From positions 15,704,527 to 15,768,526 of the forward strand of contig OX485808.1 of NCBI GenBank assembly GCA_950295325.1: a stretch of DNA of 64,000 bases, read 5' to 3'. The translations under genes were made by a program, and so were the position numbers. This DNA comes from Polytrichum commune. Taxonomy: Eukaryota; Streptophyta; Polytrichopsida; Polytrichales; Polytrichaceae. Shown piece after piece: positions 22,060 to 33,460 of this stretch (position 1 is the stretch's first letter; every line of letters starts with the position of its first letter). Below the pieces are notes generated by a model. The model ran no database searches, had not been told where the DNA came from, and saw only the letters and a program-made list of their open reading frames with translations.

Positions 22060-22874
22060 GACTTTAAAGGATTTTGGTGTTGTTTACGCAAGTTAGCAAT
22101 TGTCATCTTATCTAAATTCCCTACTATCTTTTGAAAACCAATAATTTCATGAACACCATACATTTTAGACAACAATGATGCATGACGTTTAGCATCACTA
22201 AGCTTTACTGTAGGTGGAGCAACATCATCTACATCTATTGATTGTAGATCAACATTGAGATAAAAGCCTTATGCATAATTGATTCCCAAAGCAACAACCA
22301 CCAACTTATCAATACTCAATTCTAGCTCAGTGTTCTCTTCCCCTTCCATCTGAATGTAAGTCTCGATTGACATCTTACTATCACCCAATCGCAACTTTGA
22401 AATCAGAGCAGCAAGTTCATGTAATTCTTCTTGCATTCTATTCTTCTCCCTTTCATCAACTAGGATAAAATCAACATACTATATTGCAAGTAATATACAC
22501 GTCATCCTCCAACAATTCCTTACTATATGTGCATGCAACTCAGTCCATACTTCGTAACTCCACATGATAGTCTGTTTGATGTTGGGCACCACCTTCCTTA
22601 AGTCCTTCAATGTAACATCATCATACTATGTTAAAACCCACTGCAAAAGTTTCTACTTGTATTGAATTTTGAAAGATGCTATTATACCTTGATCCAAAGG
22701 TTGAACTACTCCTGTAACATTGGGAGGAAGGAATACCAAAGTCATGTTGCTCAATTTTAAAGGGGGAGTGCTATCATGTGAGCGGTAACTTGTGAACAAC
22801 GAGTGAGGAAACATATTTGGAAATACACACACTAGTACCCTATATCCGTGGTATTTTGGCATAAATAATAACAT
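22060..22874 (-). pseudogene. DDE_1 (pogo/Tigger, CENP-B-like) transposase, C-terminal remnant
   Basis: Read from 22874 on the minus strand, the frame reaches LSNMTLVFLPPNVTGVVQPL followed by DQGIIASFKIQYK. This is the highly conserved block just after the second catalytic Asp in Tigger/jerky/CENP-B transposases. Past the stop at 22653 the family C-terminal helical region can be followed to about 22080, with a few stops: DVTLKDLRKVVPNIKQTIM, then WSYEVW, then MQEELHELAALISKLRLG, then ELELSIDKLVVVALGINYA. The N-terminal helix-turn-helix domains and the first catalytic Asp region are not found upstream (22875-23280 is AT-rich non-coding). The gene is therefore dead or split by large introns. 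Confidence 0.75.
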
Positions 22875-23289
22875 ATTTGTTCTATAACAAAATTAATGAA
22901 GAGTTAAAAAATGCAATTATCCTAATGAATGCCTAACTCTACTTTTAAATCCAACAACCGTAAGCTTGGCATGAGGGTTTGAAAAACGATTTTAATATTT
23001 TTGTTGGATTCAACATCCAATTTTAATAACAATGCAAGCACCTTCCAAGTATTGCTTTAAACTGTATTTCTAGAATTCATGTAAGTTTGAGAAATGAATT
23101 GATGGAGGTAATTAAGTTTTAGGTAATTAAGAGGAAATTGCTCACACAATTCAATGTCCACTAGTTGTGGTAATTTAAAATGAAGAATCCAAACTTTGCC
23201 ACACATCCAACCAAATAATATCCAATCCAATCAAACATATAGTGGATGGTATTGACAACTATCTTAATGTCCCTAAACTAGTCTAGCTT

Positions 23290-25191
23290 AATTAATCATT
23301 CAGATCATCGCATTGAACCGCCTCATCATCTATATACAGGTAATGAGCAATTCGTGCAGACATATGGCGAGGAGTTGGCATCGCCGACCCTGCCATGATA
23401 TGAGCAACATACTGTGCATATACTAGCAAACTCATAATCCGAGGAGAAGTCATGTTTATTTTTTTAGCAAAATAAAATCATAGGTGTTAGATTTCTAGTG
23501 CACACACACCATACATTGGAGGCCAAGTTAGCAAACAATATGGAGAAATTGAAAACTTACGTACGCAATCGATTTTTTCTCGCAACCTTCTTAACATGCT
23601 CTTCATCGGAATCGATGGAGGCATTATGTGGCATAGATCCACCTACACTAGGATTTGGCAGTGGATTATTTAATGGGGATAGAATGGCATCAAATAGTGC
23701 AAAGTCTTCCTCATATGCAACTAGATGATGGCCACTATTTCTGCAAGCATGAATAGATGCACATGCCAATGAAAAATTGAAACGCCAATTAATTTGCACA
23801 AGCCACTACCAACACTACAGTGACTTCATTGAGACACATTGAGAGATGATATAATAGGTCGTTGAGTAAGAGATAAACCAACCTGTAGATGCGTAGCATC
23901 GAGGACAACCAATGCATGAGTTGTTAAAGCCTCTATTAAGATTTGCATCGATTCCGAGTCCTTCTCCCAATCACCTCTCTGTGGCACTTTTCAGTTCATG
24001 AGTTGAGTGCTTACCGATGTGAGATTGAAATACACGTCCAAGGCCTCCACATCCACCTCAGAAATTGCATTTTTCTTTTGAAAAACAAACTCCAACTTGG
24101 GAGTAGAACGAAGAAACAACATGATCCGGAAACGGCGAATCTATAAACCACGAGAAAACATTCAGCGGGGGAATCGATTGCAAAATTAAAGAGAACATTG
24201 CAATACAATTAAAAAACAGAAATTGAAGTAATAAATAATAGAGTTTAGTGTGTACCGTCAACACTGTATCAAGTGGATAACAAAAAGACAACTTGTTGAT
24301 ACCCTACCAATCTTTTCACAATACAATTTCATAAGAGGCCGCGAATGTCCTTACATCGTCTCTGACATCTTTCTTCTTAGGGACGAACAAAAACAAGGGC
24401 CATCATCGGTGAGATATGCACATGCAAATTCAAATAGTGCCTCAATGTTTTTTATCTTATGGTAGTTCCAAGCTGGGATTACATGTGGAGGAGATGAAAC
24501 ATTAGGCATAGGCAAACCTTCTGGCGAATATGCAATAATAAAATCAAAACTCCCAAAATTACAATCCTATGAAGAAACCCTCCTCTTCTGTCCGGAAACC
24601 ACCTATCAAAAAAAATTTAAAAAAATAATAATTACACTCAAGTGCAAAGTATGTTGTAACAACAACACCATATTTATAAAATAAAAGTAAGTTCGACAAT
24701 CAATATACTACCCTTAGTCACAAATTTGAAGGTTTTTAACATTAACGGACACTCATGACCACCACTCTTCATCAATGTTCATATGAAAATCTTCTCCGAT
24801 ATCACTGAACAAATTGCCCCGGAAGGTGAAGCACCACTAACAATAGTTTTTGGCACATGTTGAGATTGTAATGATCTTGAAATGGGAAAAACTTAGATCC
24901 ATCATTACCTTGAGTGTTAGGTGTGGATGTTGGACGGCTAGGAATGCGTGCCATGACACTACTTTGAGAGGATGGTATTGGGTTAGCCTCATCTACTTTT
25001 GAGCCATGTTTACGTTTAGTTTTTTCCTCCAATTTGACTACTTTCACCACACACACATCCTCATCGTCTATCATGTCAATATCATCAGGAGGCAAGTCTA
25101 TTGGACGTGACTGTTTCTTGAGCTGCTCCTCCTTACTTGAACAAAATGTAAGAAGATACTCAATAAACGATGAATAAAACTTTAATATCAT
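23290..25191 (-). pseudogene. DNA-methyltransferase-like gene remnant (C-terminal part)
   Basis: A string of minus-strand segments with consistent character. 25191-24802 begins in an acidic linker (PPDDIDMIDDEDVCVV) followed by a Ser/Pro-rich basic stretch. At 24475-24240 come FEFACAYLTDDGP and, after a frameshift, FVPKKKDVRDDVR and a KDW element. At about 24110-23900 come EVDVEALDVYFNL and RGDWEKDSES (spanning stops), then LVVLDAT. At 23799-23557 come IHACRNSGHHLVAYEEDFALF and AILSPLNNP. The last part has the form of the motif X/I region of N4/N6-type DNA methyltransferases (acidic D.TA...A.ACR..GRH.V..E.D...F...L.P). Several stops and frameshifts show decay. The assignment rests on pattern memory and is moderate at best. 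Confidence 0.4.
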
Positions 25192-25863
25192 ATTCTTATT
25201 TGGGTTTTGTCAATCCATGAAAAAAATCAACTCGGAATGGAGCCAAGGAAGATGGCGCTTGAAGCCAATAGCTCGTTTTTTTATGTATCTTTGAAATAAA
25301 ATAACTAGTTGATTGAAAATAATTAATTAATTACTTAAGAATAAATTTGAAGCATGCGAAGAAAAAATTGAAGCCATGAGAGAGAAAAAAAAATTACCCA
25401 AATACTATCCGTTTGATAGCAATGCTTCCTCCAAAAACTTTACCGAGTAAACTAGATTTTTTAAATACACTTATGCCACAAAAAATGACTAGAATGTTTT
25501 TGTCCAAAGCATAATGCGTTATTTTTCAATGTACTCAGCAGGCCTAAGTACATGTGCGTCCCAAAGAATCTTGACCATCATTTATTTTTCCATATTTACA
25601 AATTGTTTCACAAAATCATCTTCCATCTGCAAAATGACATATACGCATCACGACCATTGAACAAATCATAAAATATTCAAAATTCGAAATAAAAACACAT
25701 GTACATTTAAGAATAAGAGAACATCTGGGTCCAAAAGGATACTTTGATCAACTATTTTTCAACGTCATTTTTTTTTGTATCTCCCAATAGGAAGTGCAGA
25801 GATTCACGGGATATGTCGCTAGAATTCTACCACCTCAACCATATAATTTTAAAGACTAATCAT

Positions 25864-27091
25864 TTACAGTTTCCCTAGGGTCATGGCAAACTTAGAATGA
25901 TCTCTAATTTTTTTATTAATCTCCAAAATGGAGGGTAAAAATAATGAATGACTTTCATATAGGACGCCAAAATAAATATTACATAGAGAAACACAATGTC
26001 TTACCTCATTCAAGAAGTTGAGGCCATTGGCTAGATTAGCGACAACGATAAGTTTTTTAAATTCTTTTACACGAATTGATGATATTTTTTTCTTGTTGTA
26101 TTTTGCATAACGTCCCAAATACCTTTTGTTGTTCTTGATTGAAGTGGAGTTTTCTCATTGTATTTACGAGATGTCTCTTTGGACATAGAAGCTATCTCAT
26201 GCTACATAAACAAAAATAAATTAGCTAAAAATCCTATAGCAAAAATATCTTGAAGATTAAGGCTTAGCATGAACTAAAATACTTATTTCGTATAAGAATT
26301 GAATAGAGACTTTCAAAGAGATGGTATACCAAATCTCATTTCCACCTTTCTTCAAACATTTGGAGTATTAATCAGGGGTAAAAAAAATTTTAAATTTCTC
26401 TAACATCCTAATTGCAAAAATTTGGACAAAATGTAATTTATTAACCAAATTTTTCTTAATATGATGCAATTTTGTAGACCTTACAAAGATGACCAAAAAA
26501 TGAGAAATATTTATAATTTTATAATCACAAATAAAAAGAAATGAAAATTATGGATCATAAAATATACATGTTCATATAGTGCATAGCATTTAGAAGAAGG
26601 GCCACCAAACCAAATGATTCAAACACTATACAATCAACAAAGAATTGTCACTCTGTATATTTGTCATGAAGCCTATTGATATGACAACGCCAAGTTGTGA
26701 CGTGATGGTTACCCTCCCAAACAAAAAATATTTTACCACAAAACCTTTCATAATTCTTGTTGTTCTTAATGATTTCTTCAAATGATTTATTGGAAGATTG
26801 CCAGTATTCTTTCCAAATATCTACATCTCGAATATTCATAATTTTTTCATCTTTGTCATATAGAAACGTATACAATATTCTATCACGTTCCCTACAATTA
26901 TTGACAAATTTATTTTCTAAAAGTTGGAAATCGACTTTCAAGATTGGTCTCACAACAAACGACAATATCAATTGATAAAAGATAATTAAAAATCTTGACT
27001 TTGAAAACAACTTCATACAAAGTCTTCCAATCAAATAATTAAATTTTTGTATTTTGCAAATGTTGCAAGTGAGATATAGTCTCTTGCACAT
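25864..27091 (-). pseudogene. ParB/sulfiredoxin-like domain remnant, probably same gene as the methyltransferase
   Basis: The 147-codon frame at 27091-26648 (-) contains VDFQLLENKFVN, IMNIRDVDIWKEYWQ and ERFCGKIFFVWEGNHHVTTW. A strand pair ending in an EGNHR-like turn (here EGNHH) followed by a helix is the core of ParB/Srx-fold proteins. After the stop, the frame goes on to FVDCIVFESFGLVALLLNAM. A further piece at 26118-25864 (-) is Lys/Asn-rich with NEVRHCVSLCNIYFG. The order on the minus strand is ParB-like first and methyltransferase-like second, the arrangement of phage and prokaryotic ParB-methyltransferase modification proteins. Introns or decay separate the pieces. Fold assignment is inferred, not computed. 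Confidence 0.4.
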
Positions 27092-27289
27092 TCAACAAAT
27101 CATTGGGCAGATGATGACCACTATCGTCATTCCTACCATCGTCAAATATAAATCACAAAGGAAAAATAAATCAACATATGACTATTAAACAACAAACATT
27201 TTTCAATCTAATGAAATAAGTATTATTCCTAAAAAAAACCATTTAAAATAAAGAAATAAGCAAGTTAGGCAAACTCAACTTTGAATGTT

Positions 27290-28195
27290 TTTTACTTAAA
27301 ATTTAGAGCACACAACAATCATCAAGCGAACATCCCAACTACTTCTAATCACAAAAACCAAGACAAAACACCATGAGAATATACAAAAAAGTGCAAAAAT
27401 GCAAGAAATAAATCATGAAATTTCAAAAAAACTTATCTTTAAACCGAGATTTAAAAAAAAAAATAACATTCGGGTTTTTTTTTAATGCTTCTTTCTTTGT
27501 TATATTTGTGACCATTAGAGTCCATCTTGCTGCATCTTATGAGACTAAGTGGAGGGGAAAGGTAATCAAATCCATCCTCTTAACCTTCAAGAAACTTTAG
27601 AAGCTTCAAGCTTCTTGATTCAAATTTTGAAGCATACAACAACTATCAAGTGAACATCCCAACAACTTTTAACCACTCATACCAGGAGAAGAGGCAAGCA
27701 AGGTTTCCAAACAAGTGCAAGAAATCAAAGAACTAGCAAAAAAATAAATAAGAAAAAACCCTAAATTTTCAAAAAAACTTGTGTCGGAACCAAGAGTCAT
27801 TTTATTGAAATTTCAAAAAAAATTCTTGTTTTTTTATTTTTTTATTTTTGTACGCATTAGTCTTTTTGTTGCTGCATCTTATGAGAGTAAGCGGCAGGAA
27901 AAGATGATCATTTCCATCCTCTCAACCTTTAAAAGAAATTGAAGCTTTTTGATTCAAATATTGGAGCATACAACAACCATCAAGCGAACTCCTTACTACT
28001 TCTAACCACACATACCAAACACAAGATACAAGAAAGATGTACAAACTAGTGCAAGAAGGTGAAGAAAACTAGCAGAAAAAGAAGCAAGAAAAAACCTTGG
28101 AATTTAAAAAAAAATTGTCTAGGAACCTAGACTTATTTTTTTGAAAATTCCGGATTGGTTCTTGCTTCTTTCTTTGTTGTTTTTGTGGGTATTAG
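27290..28195. repeat. Tandem repeat of about 320 bp, three units, the third split by a solo LTR
   Basis: Each unit has 'gcataca.caac.atcaagcgaacatccca', '...caagaaa', 'aaccgagat/aacctagac', 'cttctttctttgttatttttgt', 'ttgctgcatcttatgaga.taag' and 'aatccatcctcttaacctt'. The third unit breaks at 28195. It resumes right after the LTR at 29853 (ctcttggtgcatcttataagactaag...atccatcctttcaacctcaag), confirming the later insertion. Confidence 0.75.
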
Positions 28196-29852
28196 TATTC
28201 TGTGAGCCCAAAATGGTGTTCACATGTGTTCTTAAGTCTTTGAGACCATTAGAAGTTATGTTTTAACGGTTATTAATTATTCACAAAAATATAAAAAGAG
28301 TGAAGTGTGTTGTGGATTAAGTTTAGACATTAGGGGGTGTTGTGTGATTGTCTCAAGGTTTAAGTTCAATGAGATAATGCCTTGACTAGGTGAGTATGAA
28401 GTAAGGTGAGGCGAGAGGGGATCCGCGGGTTAAATGCCCATATTAGGATCTACCTTGTTGATTTAAGAATGGAAGAGCCTTGTGAATGGTATGAGTCCTT
28501 ACTTAGAAAGAGAAGGTTAAGGGGTTGTGATTGGAGGCTCTAATCCTCTCACCCTATCCTTACCTTATGCCCTCTCCTCCTCTTTGCTATTTAAGACCTC
28601 GTTCTTCCCTCATTCATCATCTCTTTTCTTCGTACTCATTGGCACCCCATGTGTTATAAGTGTGGGTGTGTGGGAAGCAAGATAAGAGCACGTGTGTGTG
28701 CATGGATGTAAGGTTAGGAGCCAAGGCTAGTTGGCCTTGAAGAGGGCTTGACCTTCTGTTAGTAATAGTCGGGCGTGAATGATTTAAAGTTCAATTTATG
28801 GCTTTGTTTGACTACTTGGATTTACATTGATTAGCCTTATACTTATGCGGATGTGAAAAGTCTCTTATTGGAGCATTTAGTTTTGTTGGACTTCTTATGA
28901 ATTTTTTAAAGCCAAAAAACCGAGACTATGTCCAAACTTCCAAAAACTAGTCAAAAAATGTAGATTAAAAGGGAACAGCGTAGAATTGCGACCATATACT
29001 TTTTGGCAGTAGAAATATTATTGCATATTCATGTAGAGGACTTTATTACCTATCCATGGATACCAAGAACTCATTTTTTGGACTTCATATGAATTTTTGA
29101 GAGCCAAAAAACTGAAACTATGTCCAAACTTCCAAAAACTAGTGAAAAAATGCAGATTCAAAGGGAACAGCGTAGAATTGCGACCATATATTTTATGGCA
29201 ATAGAAGTATTATTGCATATTCATGTAGAGGACTTCATTATCTATCCATGGATACCAAGAACTTATTTTTTGGATTTCATATGAATTTTTGAGAGCCAAA
29301 AAACCGAGACTATATGCAAACTTCCAAAAAAATAATGACACATTCTTATAGTTTTTGATTTATGATGTTTAGACTTAAAGTGTTGGATTCATTAGGCAGG
29401 AAGGAGTGTGTGTAACTTTTAAATATGTTGGTCATTGACCATTGAGGTTGAACTTAGTAATGGAATGTGAAGGCCTGTGAAAGAAAGGCCACCATAAGTT
29501 ACACAAGTATTTGTTAATACTTAAACTTATGTGCTTCATGGAATCAACAAGCGAAAATTCGTGCAGTAGTGTAGAATCAACGGCAAAGACTCGATTCACA
29601 CGAGAGAAATCATTGAAGCCAGGCGTAGCCAAGGCGGCCGGGTGGACATTGGAGAAGGCTAAGGATGTGACCTTATCCGAAGTTAAAGAATATAAGATGA
29701 CATAGTGTGAGATTAGTCAAGTTGTGTATATTCCAAGGGTATATTGGAATCATACATTGAATTACCGAGGGAGGATTTTCTACGTGTCATTATAACTTTT
29801 CCACTCGGGCTAGGACGAAATCGAAGGGTGAGAAATTTTTTGTGACATATTC
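28196..29852 (+). mobile_element. Solo LTR of the TGTGAGCCC family (copy 1)
   Basis: LTR 28201-29847 (1,647 bp), starting TGTGAGCCC and ending in a decayed TGTGACA. Flanked by the 5-bp duplication TATTC at 28196-28200 and 29848-29852. It shares with the copies at 45286 and 45622 the opening TGTGAGCCCAAAATG..., an ATAAAAAGAGTGA block near 28290 that could be the TATA region, the GAAGGTTAAGGGGTTGTGAT block near 28516, and the GCCAAGGCGGCCGGGTGGAC block near 29625. No internal coding region adjoins it, so recombination between LTRs removed the body. Two ~235-bp direct repeats ('ccaaaaaactgaaactatgtccaaacttcc' and neighbours) lie near 28880-29330. Confidence 0.85.
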
Positions 29853-29997
29853 CTCTTGGTGCATCTTATAAGACTAAGAGAAGAGGGAAGATGATCAAAT
29901 CCATCCTTTCAACCTCAAGACATTACTCAAGCAAATTGGCGGACAATGCTCAAGCAAATTAGAATGCGGTCATGAAGATATATGGTGGAGGTGGACC

Positions 29998-31720
29998 ATG
30001 AAGATATATGGCGGTCGTGAACGCATTTGCTTTTTTGATTGGTCACAAAGCTTGGATAAGGTGACGCAGAATGATATCAAGGCATCTTTACAGTTTCAGC
30101 ACAAGCAGCTATGCAAAGATTACAAAGATGCAAAAACAATGGACGAAGCCAAAACTAAATATCATGTCATTTATTCATGGTGGTTGTCATCCAGAGCTGC
30201 CACAAAAGAAGACATTCACAGGCTCTCCGAGTGATTGGGGTTCATGCACTTCCGTTATGGGCAATGAGGTGGTCATATGATTCTTGTAAGTGCATCGCCA
30301 CTATGTATTTTTCAATGTTCTTTAATTTGAGTATCCATGATATATATATACAATCTATTATAATTTGTGTAATGTTTGCATGAAATGACTATGGATGAAC
30401 GCGCAGAAATGCCAACGTGTAACCTTGCAGAGACAATGCACAACAAATGGCTTTAGCAGTTTGGAAACAAGATGACTTGTCTATGTAAAAGGACAGTGGA
30501 CGACTTGATCTGTGCATTCATACACATTGCAAATTACAAATCGTAATTGAGAGGTGATTCTATTGGTAAAGACCCTGATTCCGTGTCCTTGAAATTAAAG
30601 GCTATTGCTCAGTGTGGAGATCCGAAGCTACTAGTAGATGCCATGAAGTCCTATCCGAGGGCGGAAGATCTCAATACTAAGGATTGTGCGTTGGAGGGAT
30701 CTGAGCTGTTTGGATCCACCAAATGGAACCTTGATCTGCCACCGGGTGTGGATTGCTACTCACATTGACCCAACAAAATGAACTACTTGATTCCTCACCC
30801 CACTAGAGTTAAAAAAGCATGCACAGAGGAGTTTTTGAATTTTGCAGAGCATGGTGTGACACATACCATATCAGTGTAAGAAACTGATTGCCCTTCTTCT
30901 TATTGGTATATTGCAAGATGTTGGGCAATGCAAGCCAATATAGGGACTTTGTGTAATGCCAAAGTCGGAACTTACAAACATGGCACCCCTGCTCCTATGT
31001 ACAAAGGATTGAAGAAGGGATACCGCTCCACCAACAATGTGGAGTACAAGATTTTGTTTTGCCCTAACGACATCAAGCATCGTGTAAATGACAACAAAAG
31101 GAAGTACGTGCTAGACTGACGTGTAGTACCCAACACATGGCATGTGAAGATAGGTACCAATCTCTCAAGGCAGGAGGTATTGGCGCTCGAAGACGTTGGG
31201 TTCCAATTGCAACAAAGGGAGGTTCTTTCTTCTCCAAGTAGGCTTTCCACAATTGCGACGCTCCCAATCCCTCGGACGGATTTCCGTGTGCCACTAAAGT
31301 CGAATGCTCATCCAACTTCCAGGTTTGGAAAGACAGTGCATCGCAATCTTGGAGCACCGACATCATATCACAAAAACAAATGGGAGAGCGCCGAACTCAT
31401 GGACGATTACTATGTGGTTGGAGTAACTACCATTTCATATCCTGGATTTAGAGTCCTAATCATCATCGTCTCCAAGGAGGACATCGCATATTATATCACA
31501 ATTGCTGACATGCTACATGGTACATGCCCTGACTTCACGAAAATATCATTTTAGTCTTTGGGAAAGAAAAGGAAATGGGTGTATTGCAAACATCTTTATT
31601 ATATGTTTAAATTTTTGTTTAAGGTGGATTACGCTAATGACAAGTTCATTCACACTCCAAGTGTTGTATTCAACCGCATGTTTAAGAATTTTAGTAAGTG
31701 ACATGTATTGGTGTGGATTA
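29998..31720 (+). pseudogene. SWIM-type zinc-finger protein gene, decayed, transposon cargo
   Basis: A series of plus-strand pieces in collinear order. 30038-30234: FDWSQSLDKVTQNDIKASLQ, then a helical DAKTMDEAKTKY stretch and WWLSSRAATKEDIHRLSE. 30384-30545: NLAETMHNKWLQQ, then a helix ending in ANYKS. 30547-30768: DPDSVSLKLKAIAQCGDPKLL. 30940-31119: KVGTYKHGTPAPMYKG. 31144-31690: the C-terminal part, with DYYVVGVTTI, DMLHGTCPDFTK, WVYCKHLYYMFKFLFKVDY and NDKFIHTPS. The Cys in TCPDF and the CKH fit the second half of a SWIM finger (CxCx(n)CxH). SWIM fingers commonly occur in MULE-type transposases and in transposon-borne proteins of plants. At least four stops plus a possible intron (GTAAGT at 30287) interrupt it. 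It is convergent with the methyltransferase-like gene. Confidence 0.55.
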
Positions 31721-32579
31721 TTATAATAAAAATCATCAATGGATAGATGGTTTTAAAAAGTACCTATGATAATAGGCTCCCTTCACTCTTGTTCAATCAA
31801 AATGTGAGTATTTTATAATTCCTAAATTGAAAAAATACAAGTGCCAATTTTAGAGTATGTACCCTAAAACTGTGCCCAGTTACTATATTTGGCATCATTG
31901 CTCACATGGTATTGCTCACTGCTCTTTGCTCACTGCTCATCGCTCATGTCTTAGCTTCCCTCATTCCAAGGTTGACAAACCACAAGACTTACGAACTTTG
32001 GCAAAGCTAACAACATGTGAAGATGCATTATCCAAAATCATTATCACCTTTCAATTTTGGCCTTTGAAGTGATTGTTGAGCTGCAAAATCCAAGCTTCAA
32101 ATATATCCCCCTTCATCCAAGCTGTTTCATTTGAGTGCCACCAAACATACTCATGAGGTTGCCTCCTTCCAAAACATCATGGTTGCTTAAACATATAAAT
32201 CACAAGCAACTTCAACTCATTAGTCCCAGTTGAATTAACGGCAAGAGCAAATGTTCTCGAGCAAATGTTACACATTCCTTCTGTAACTTCTGACCCTTCA
32301 CCTTCCCTTGTGCTAATGTTTTATTAGGATCTAGTCTCATCCATGTTCTAAACATCTTTAGGCTCATAATTTGACAAAAAAAGAAAGAAGGAGGCCACTC
32401 TAACCCTAACCAGGTCCATTCTACACTAGTATCCCTAATTATCAATAAGTTTCCAATGATAAATGAAGTTCCCAAGTAGTTCCCAAGTGAAAATGGATGT
32501 ATTTTAGATGTACATAACATAGATGAAAGGAATGTATGCATTAATTACATCTTGAATATGACAAAACAGAGATTTTAAA
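31721..32579. other. Non-coding part of the Tigger-like element
   Basis: AT-rich, with a triple 'gctcactgctc' microrepeat near 31913-31945. The 109-codon minus-strand frame at 32212-32541 has no recognisable domain. Confidence 0.4.
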
Positions 32580-32710
32580 TGTTGTATTATTGAGAGTCGT
32601 AGTCGTATAAAAGAAGGAGTTTTGAACTAAAAAGTTTGGTCGCGCAAAAATTTGTTGTAATATCGAGGATGTCGTATAAACAAGTGCCGTACTAACAAGG
32701 TTAAACTGTA

Positions 32711-32909
32711 GTAAGTAATTGGTGTAGGTTTGCTACCATCACCTACTGAGGGGGAGGATGAGAACATTTTTTACTGTTGTAACGCATGGTGATTGCTATT
32801 CGTAGTTCCATTAAACCCTAAATCAAGGTGACATGAGGACCCTTGACTCGTGTGATATAAATTTAGTGATTGGTCGAGATGCCGGAAATCGTCCAAGTTC
32901 ACTTTACAC
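32711..32909 (-). repeat. Repeat D, middle piece of the broken copy
   Basis: Inverted match to about 11745-11545: 'ggtgtaggtt.gctaccatcacct', 'ttgtaacgcatggtgattgctattcgtagtt', 'ccctaaatcaaggt', 'ccttgactcgtgtgatat' and 'gattggtcgagatgccggaaat'. Continues at 43708 after the LINE/gypsy block. Confidence 0.78.
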
Positions 32910-33460
32910 TACACTTGGCGAGAGTCAAAATGATGCCGGCCGGAGAGATGGAGTGGGGGAGGAAGAAGAAACGTTGCAAAGAGATCAGGGTTGTTATGAA
33001 GCAAATGTGAAGTGGAAACAAGGAAACCTCTTGAGATTAGAGCCGTAGTGGGGAATGGAGAGTTAGGTTTCTATAGATCTGAATTAGGGCACATGATCCG
33101 TAAGCAAAAGATCCAGGGTCACTTCAAAGTGGTAGAAGGGTAGTTGTAGTAAAGTGCAAGATCCAGATCTGGAGGTATTTGGAAAGAAAGATCAATAACC
33201 AGACGATTGTGTGAATCACATTGTGGAAAACCAATACAAGGGAAATGGAATCCTTTGCATCCAAAGTTCGTTATGGGAATGCACCACGCTTCAATCGGAT
33301 GATGGAGGAGTGAATAGGCTGGATCATGTGAGAGGCACAAAGGCAGGACATCGAGATGGAAGATGCAGTGATCGAAGGGTTGGCAGAAGCAAGCCAATGA
33401 AGCTCTAGAGGTGTACTTAATCCTTTTAAAAAACACAGTGTTGAGATCCTTCCAATAAAC

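Larger units (their letters stand above)
21821..32708. mobile_element. Giant pogo/Tigger-like DNA transposon with cargo genes
   Basis: About 10.9 kb inserted into repeat D, whose two halves flank it (21618-21820 and 32711-32909) and abut TA on each side (21819-21820 and 32709-32710). The two ends are degenerate and inverted. The left has CTTTAGTATGACAGG followed by several GTCGTA(G/C)TAT(T)GAGG words. The right, read inward, has GTTAGTACGGCAC then TCCTCGATATTAC. TA duplications and such repeated subterminal words are typical of pogo/Tigger elements. Inside, left to right, are a DDE transposase C-terminus (-), a decayed ParB/methyltransferase-like gene (-), tandem repeats with a later solo LTR, and a SWIM zinc-finger gene (+). 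The boundaries are well supported by the split host repeat; the idea that all the genes moved together is inference. Confidence 0.6.

Noticed and set aside
24058-24291. Hydrophobic 77-codon minus-strand frame, possibly membrane protein
   Set aside because: Another frame of the methyltransferase-like remnant plus T-rich DNA; no consistent start or family.
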